A stretch of 13,712 bases of DNA from the NCBI GenBank assembly GCA_038247995.1, contig JBBRUG010000151.1, positions 1 through 13,712 of the forward strand, written 5' to 3'. The stretch comes from JBBRUG01 sp038247995 (GTDB lineage: Bacteria; Chloroflexota; Chloroflexia; Chloroflexales; Chloroflexaceae). The notes under the pieces are model-generated. The model saw only the letters and a list, made by a program, of their open reading frames with translations, was not told the origin of the DNA and made no database searches. This document shows, one piece after another, positions 12,444 to 13,712 of this stretch (within the stretch, counting starts at the first letter, position 1; each line of letters opens with the position of its first letter). Made by a program: the position numbers and the translations under genes.

Positions 12444-13085
12444 ATGACCCAGTCCAAGGATCTGACGGCTGAGGCGCACCGCCGCGGTGCCGCACCGGGC
12501 CGCGGTTACGCGATTGCGCGCGGGCTTTCGCAGGTCTTCCACCCGGTAGTGCTGAGCATCGTCAGCATCAGTATTGTCGGCTTTATCGGCGTGCGCGAAC
12601 CGCCGGTCGGGATCGGCTGGACGCTGCTCTGTCTGGCTTTGCAAGTGATCCCGGTAATACTGTTTTTCAACATGCGGCTGCGCCAGGGCGCCTATACCGA
12701 CGACGATGTCTCGGTGCGCCATCAACGCACCGAGCTCTATCTCTTCGGCCTGGCGACGGTGCTGGTGGGCATGCTGATCCTCAGCCTGCTCGGCGCTCCA
12801 CGCTCGCTGTTAGCCCTGCTGGCCAGCGCCGCGCTGATCAATGTACTCGCAGCGACAATCAACCTGTTCTGGAAGATCAGTGTCCACTCGGCCACAATGG
12901 GCTCGTGCGCCACCATAGCTGCACTTGCCGCAGTCCCGCTCGGCGTTTTCTTCGGGGCCTGCGCCGTTGCCCTGGGTTGGGCGCGCGTACGCACGCGCAA
13001 CCACACGATCGGTCAGGTGATCGCCGGGTTAGCCCTTGCCGTCGCCTGCGTCCTCGCCGCATATGGAGCGTTTGGGTTATTGTAA
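12444..13085 (+). CDS. PAP2-superfamily-like membrane phosphatase, divergent active site
   Basis: A 213-aa membrane protein with about six hydrophobic segments (~33-50, 58-75, 98-117, 121-140, 154-177, 188-211). The three-part PAP2 layout is recognisable but altered. The first motif region is DVSVRHQRTE (88-97), without a clear KxxxxxxRP. The second is K144-I-S146-V-H148 where PSGH is usual. The third is R181-x5-H187-x3-Q191, so the catalytic His is kept but the usual Ser is Ala180 and the Asp is Gln191. Family members dephosphorylate phosphatidate or undecaprenyl pyrophosphate. In this setting, recycling of the glycan lipid carrier is an attractive guess. Full activity is uncertain because of the substitutions. 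The start ATG 12444 has a weak GAGA RBS and lies 36 bases after the GT4 stop, probably in the same transcript. Confidence 0.7.
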   Translation: MTQSKDLTAEAHRRGAAPGRGYAIARGLSQVFHPVVLSIVSISIVGFIGVREPPVGIGWTLLCLALQVIPVILFFNMRLRQGAYTDDDVSVRHQRTELYLFGLATVLVGMLILSLLGAPRSLLALLASAALINVLAATINLFWKISVHSATMGSCATIAALAAVPLGVFFGACAVALGWARVRTRNHTIGQVIAGLALAVACVLAAYGAFGLL

Positions 13086-13104
13086 AGCGGAAAACGCTAT
13101 TCGC

Positions 13105-13121
13105 GTTGCGAACAGCGCAAC
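13105..13121 (+). promoter_or_regulatory. Stem-loop 5' of rbsK
   Basis: GTTGCG (13105-13110) pairs perfectly with CGCAAC (13116-13121) around AACAG, 15 bases before ATG 13137. The weak Shine-Dalgarno GGA (13124-13126) starts two bases after the stem. No T-tract. Confidence 0.4.
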
Positions 13122-13136
13122 TTGGAACGCTTGCCT

Positions 13137-13712
13137 ATGCATAGTTCTCCCGCCATCGCCGTCGTCGGCAGCCTGAACATGGATCTGGTGATCCAGACGC
13201 CGCAGTTGCCGCGTCCCGGTGAGACGCTGGCCGGCGGGCCATTTGCCACGTTCCCCGGCGGTAAAGGCGCCAATCAGGCGGTGGCGGCCGCCCGGCTCGG
13301 CGCCAGCGTAACGCTGGTGGGCTGTGTCGGCGACGACGCCTTTGGCCAGCTATTGAGCCGGACGCTGACCGATGCTGGGGTTGACGCAACCTACGTCCAC
13401 ACGATCAGCGCCACGGCCAGCGGTGTCGCGTTGATCACCGTCGAAACAGGCGGCCAGAACACGATCGTGATCGCCCCCGGCGCCAATGCCGCTCTCGACG
13501 CGGCAACCGTGGCCGCAGCAGCGCCGATCATTCAGGCCGCCCGCGTGTTGCTGCTGCAACTCGAAAGCCCGCTGCCTGCCGTCAGCCACGCCGCTGCTCT
13601 GGCGCGTGCCGCCGGCGTAACGGTGATCCTCAACCCGGCGCCGGCCCCGCGTACACCACTTCCGCCTGATCTGCTGGCCAATGTCGAGTACCTTGTGCCC
13701 AACGCGACCGAA
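13137..13712 (+). CDS. rbsK: Ribokinase, N-terminal part (3' truncated by window edge)
   Basis: A PfkB-family kinase that phosphorylates D-ribose to ribose-5-phosphate in the cytoplasm. ATG 13137 opens a frame that runs to the last base (192 codons of about 305). Visible signatures are GSLNMDLV near residue 11, the ribose-binding PGGKGANQAVAAARLG, TLVGCVGDDAFG, the lid segment SGVALITVE and NTIVIAPGANA. LLLQLESPL, LNPAPA and LVPNATE follow. Together they favour ribokinase over fructokinase or adenosine kinase. The ATP-binding and GAGD catalytic region lies beyond the window. It follows the PAP2-like gene by 51 bases and its pathway differs from that of the glycan genes, so it likely begins an unrelated function. 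Confidence 0.9.
   Translation, partial: MHSSPAIAVVGSLNMDLVIQTPQLPRPGETLAGGPFATFPGGKGANQAVAAARLGASVTLVGCVGDDAFGQLLSRTLTDAGVDATYVHTISATASGVALITVETGGQNTIVIAPGANAALDAATVAAAAPIIQAARVLLLQLESPLPAVSHAAALARAAGVTVILNPAPAPRTPLPPDLLANVEYLVPNATE

Noticed and set aside
1..13712. Insertion sequence, prophage or attachment site
   Set aside because: No transposase, integrase, terminal inverted repeat pair with target duplication, or tRNA fragment was found. The repeats present are simple or hairpin repeats without coding capacity.

Overview
The window is a GC-rich bacterial chromosomal segment of about 13.7 kb. Protein families, gene style and intergenic repeats suggest a filamentous Chloroflexota lineage (Chloroflexia / Roseiflexus-Kouleothrix-like). 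That placement is an inference from repeat style and protein flavour, not from a marker gene. No rRNA, tRNA, insertion sequence or CRISPR array was seen.

Layout. (1) 1-2216 (+): C-terminal half of the glutamate synthase large subunit (gltB), entering from the left edge. (2) 2217-2469: convergent intergenic region holding two tandem copies of a roughly 120-bp double-hairpin repeat. (3) 2470-2940 (-): a DUF1992 / DnaJ-homologue-associated small protein with a clear GTG start. (4) 2941-3390: divergent intergenic region with promoter-like elements and a probable 43-aa single-pass membrane peptide gene (3132-3263). (5) 3391-13085 (+): a surface-glycan biosynthesis cluster. Its genes, in order, are a polyprenyl-phosphate sugar-1-phosphate transferase that starts the glycan, a UDP-glucuronate decarboxylase-type epimerase, an O-antigen ligase/polymerase split by a frameshift in a repeat cassette, an LPG-synthase-TM/UPF0104 flippase-like membrane protein, an ArnT/GT39-like membrane glycosyltransferase, a GT4 glycosyltransferase, and a divergent PAP2-type membrane phosphatase. 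(6) 13137-13712 (+): N-terminal part of a ribokinase (rbsK), cut by the right edge.

How the genes fit together. The phosphoglycosyltransferase would load the first sugar-phosphate onto a polyprenyl-phosphate carrier. The decarboxylase would supply a UDP-pentose (UDP-xylose). The GT4 and GT39-like enzymes would add sugars on the inner and outer membrane faces. The Wzy/WaaL-family protein would polymerise or ligate the chain, and the PAP2-like protein could recycle the lipid carrier. The specific glycan cannot be deduced.

Most unusual feature. Two genes of the cluster carry simple-sequence repeats that can switch the reading frame. The O-antigen ligase contains eight copies of a heptamer and is out of frame as sequenced; six or nine copies would restore it. 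The GT39-like gene contains an uninterrupted run of 11 C and is in frame as sequenced; a one-base change in either direction gives an early stop. Together they suggest a phase-variable surface glycan, which would be surprising in this kind of organism. Assembly error at repeats must be excluded first. A second pattern is a small stem-loop immediately upstream of, or overlapping, the ribosome-binding site of essentially every gene in the 3391-13137 block.
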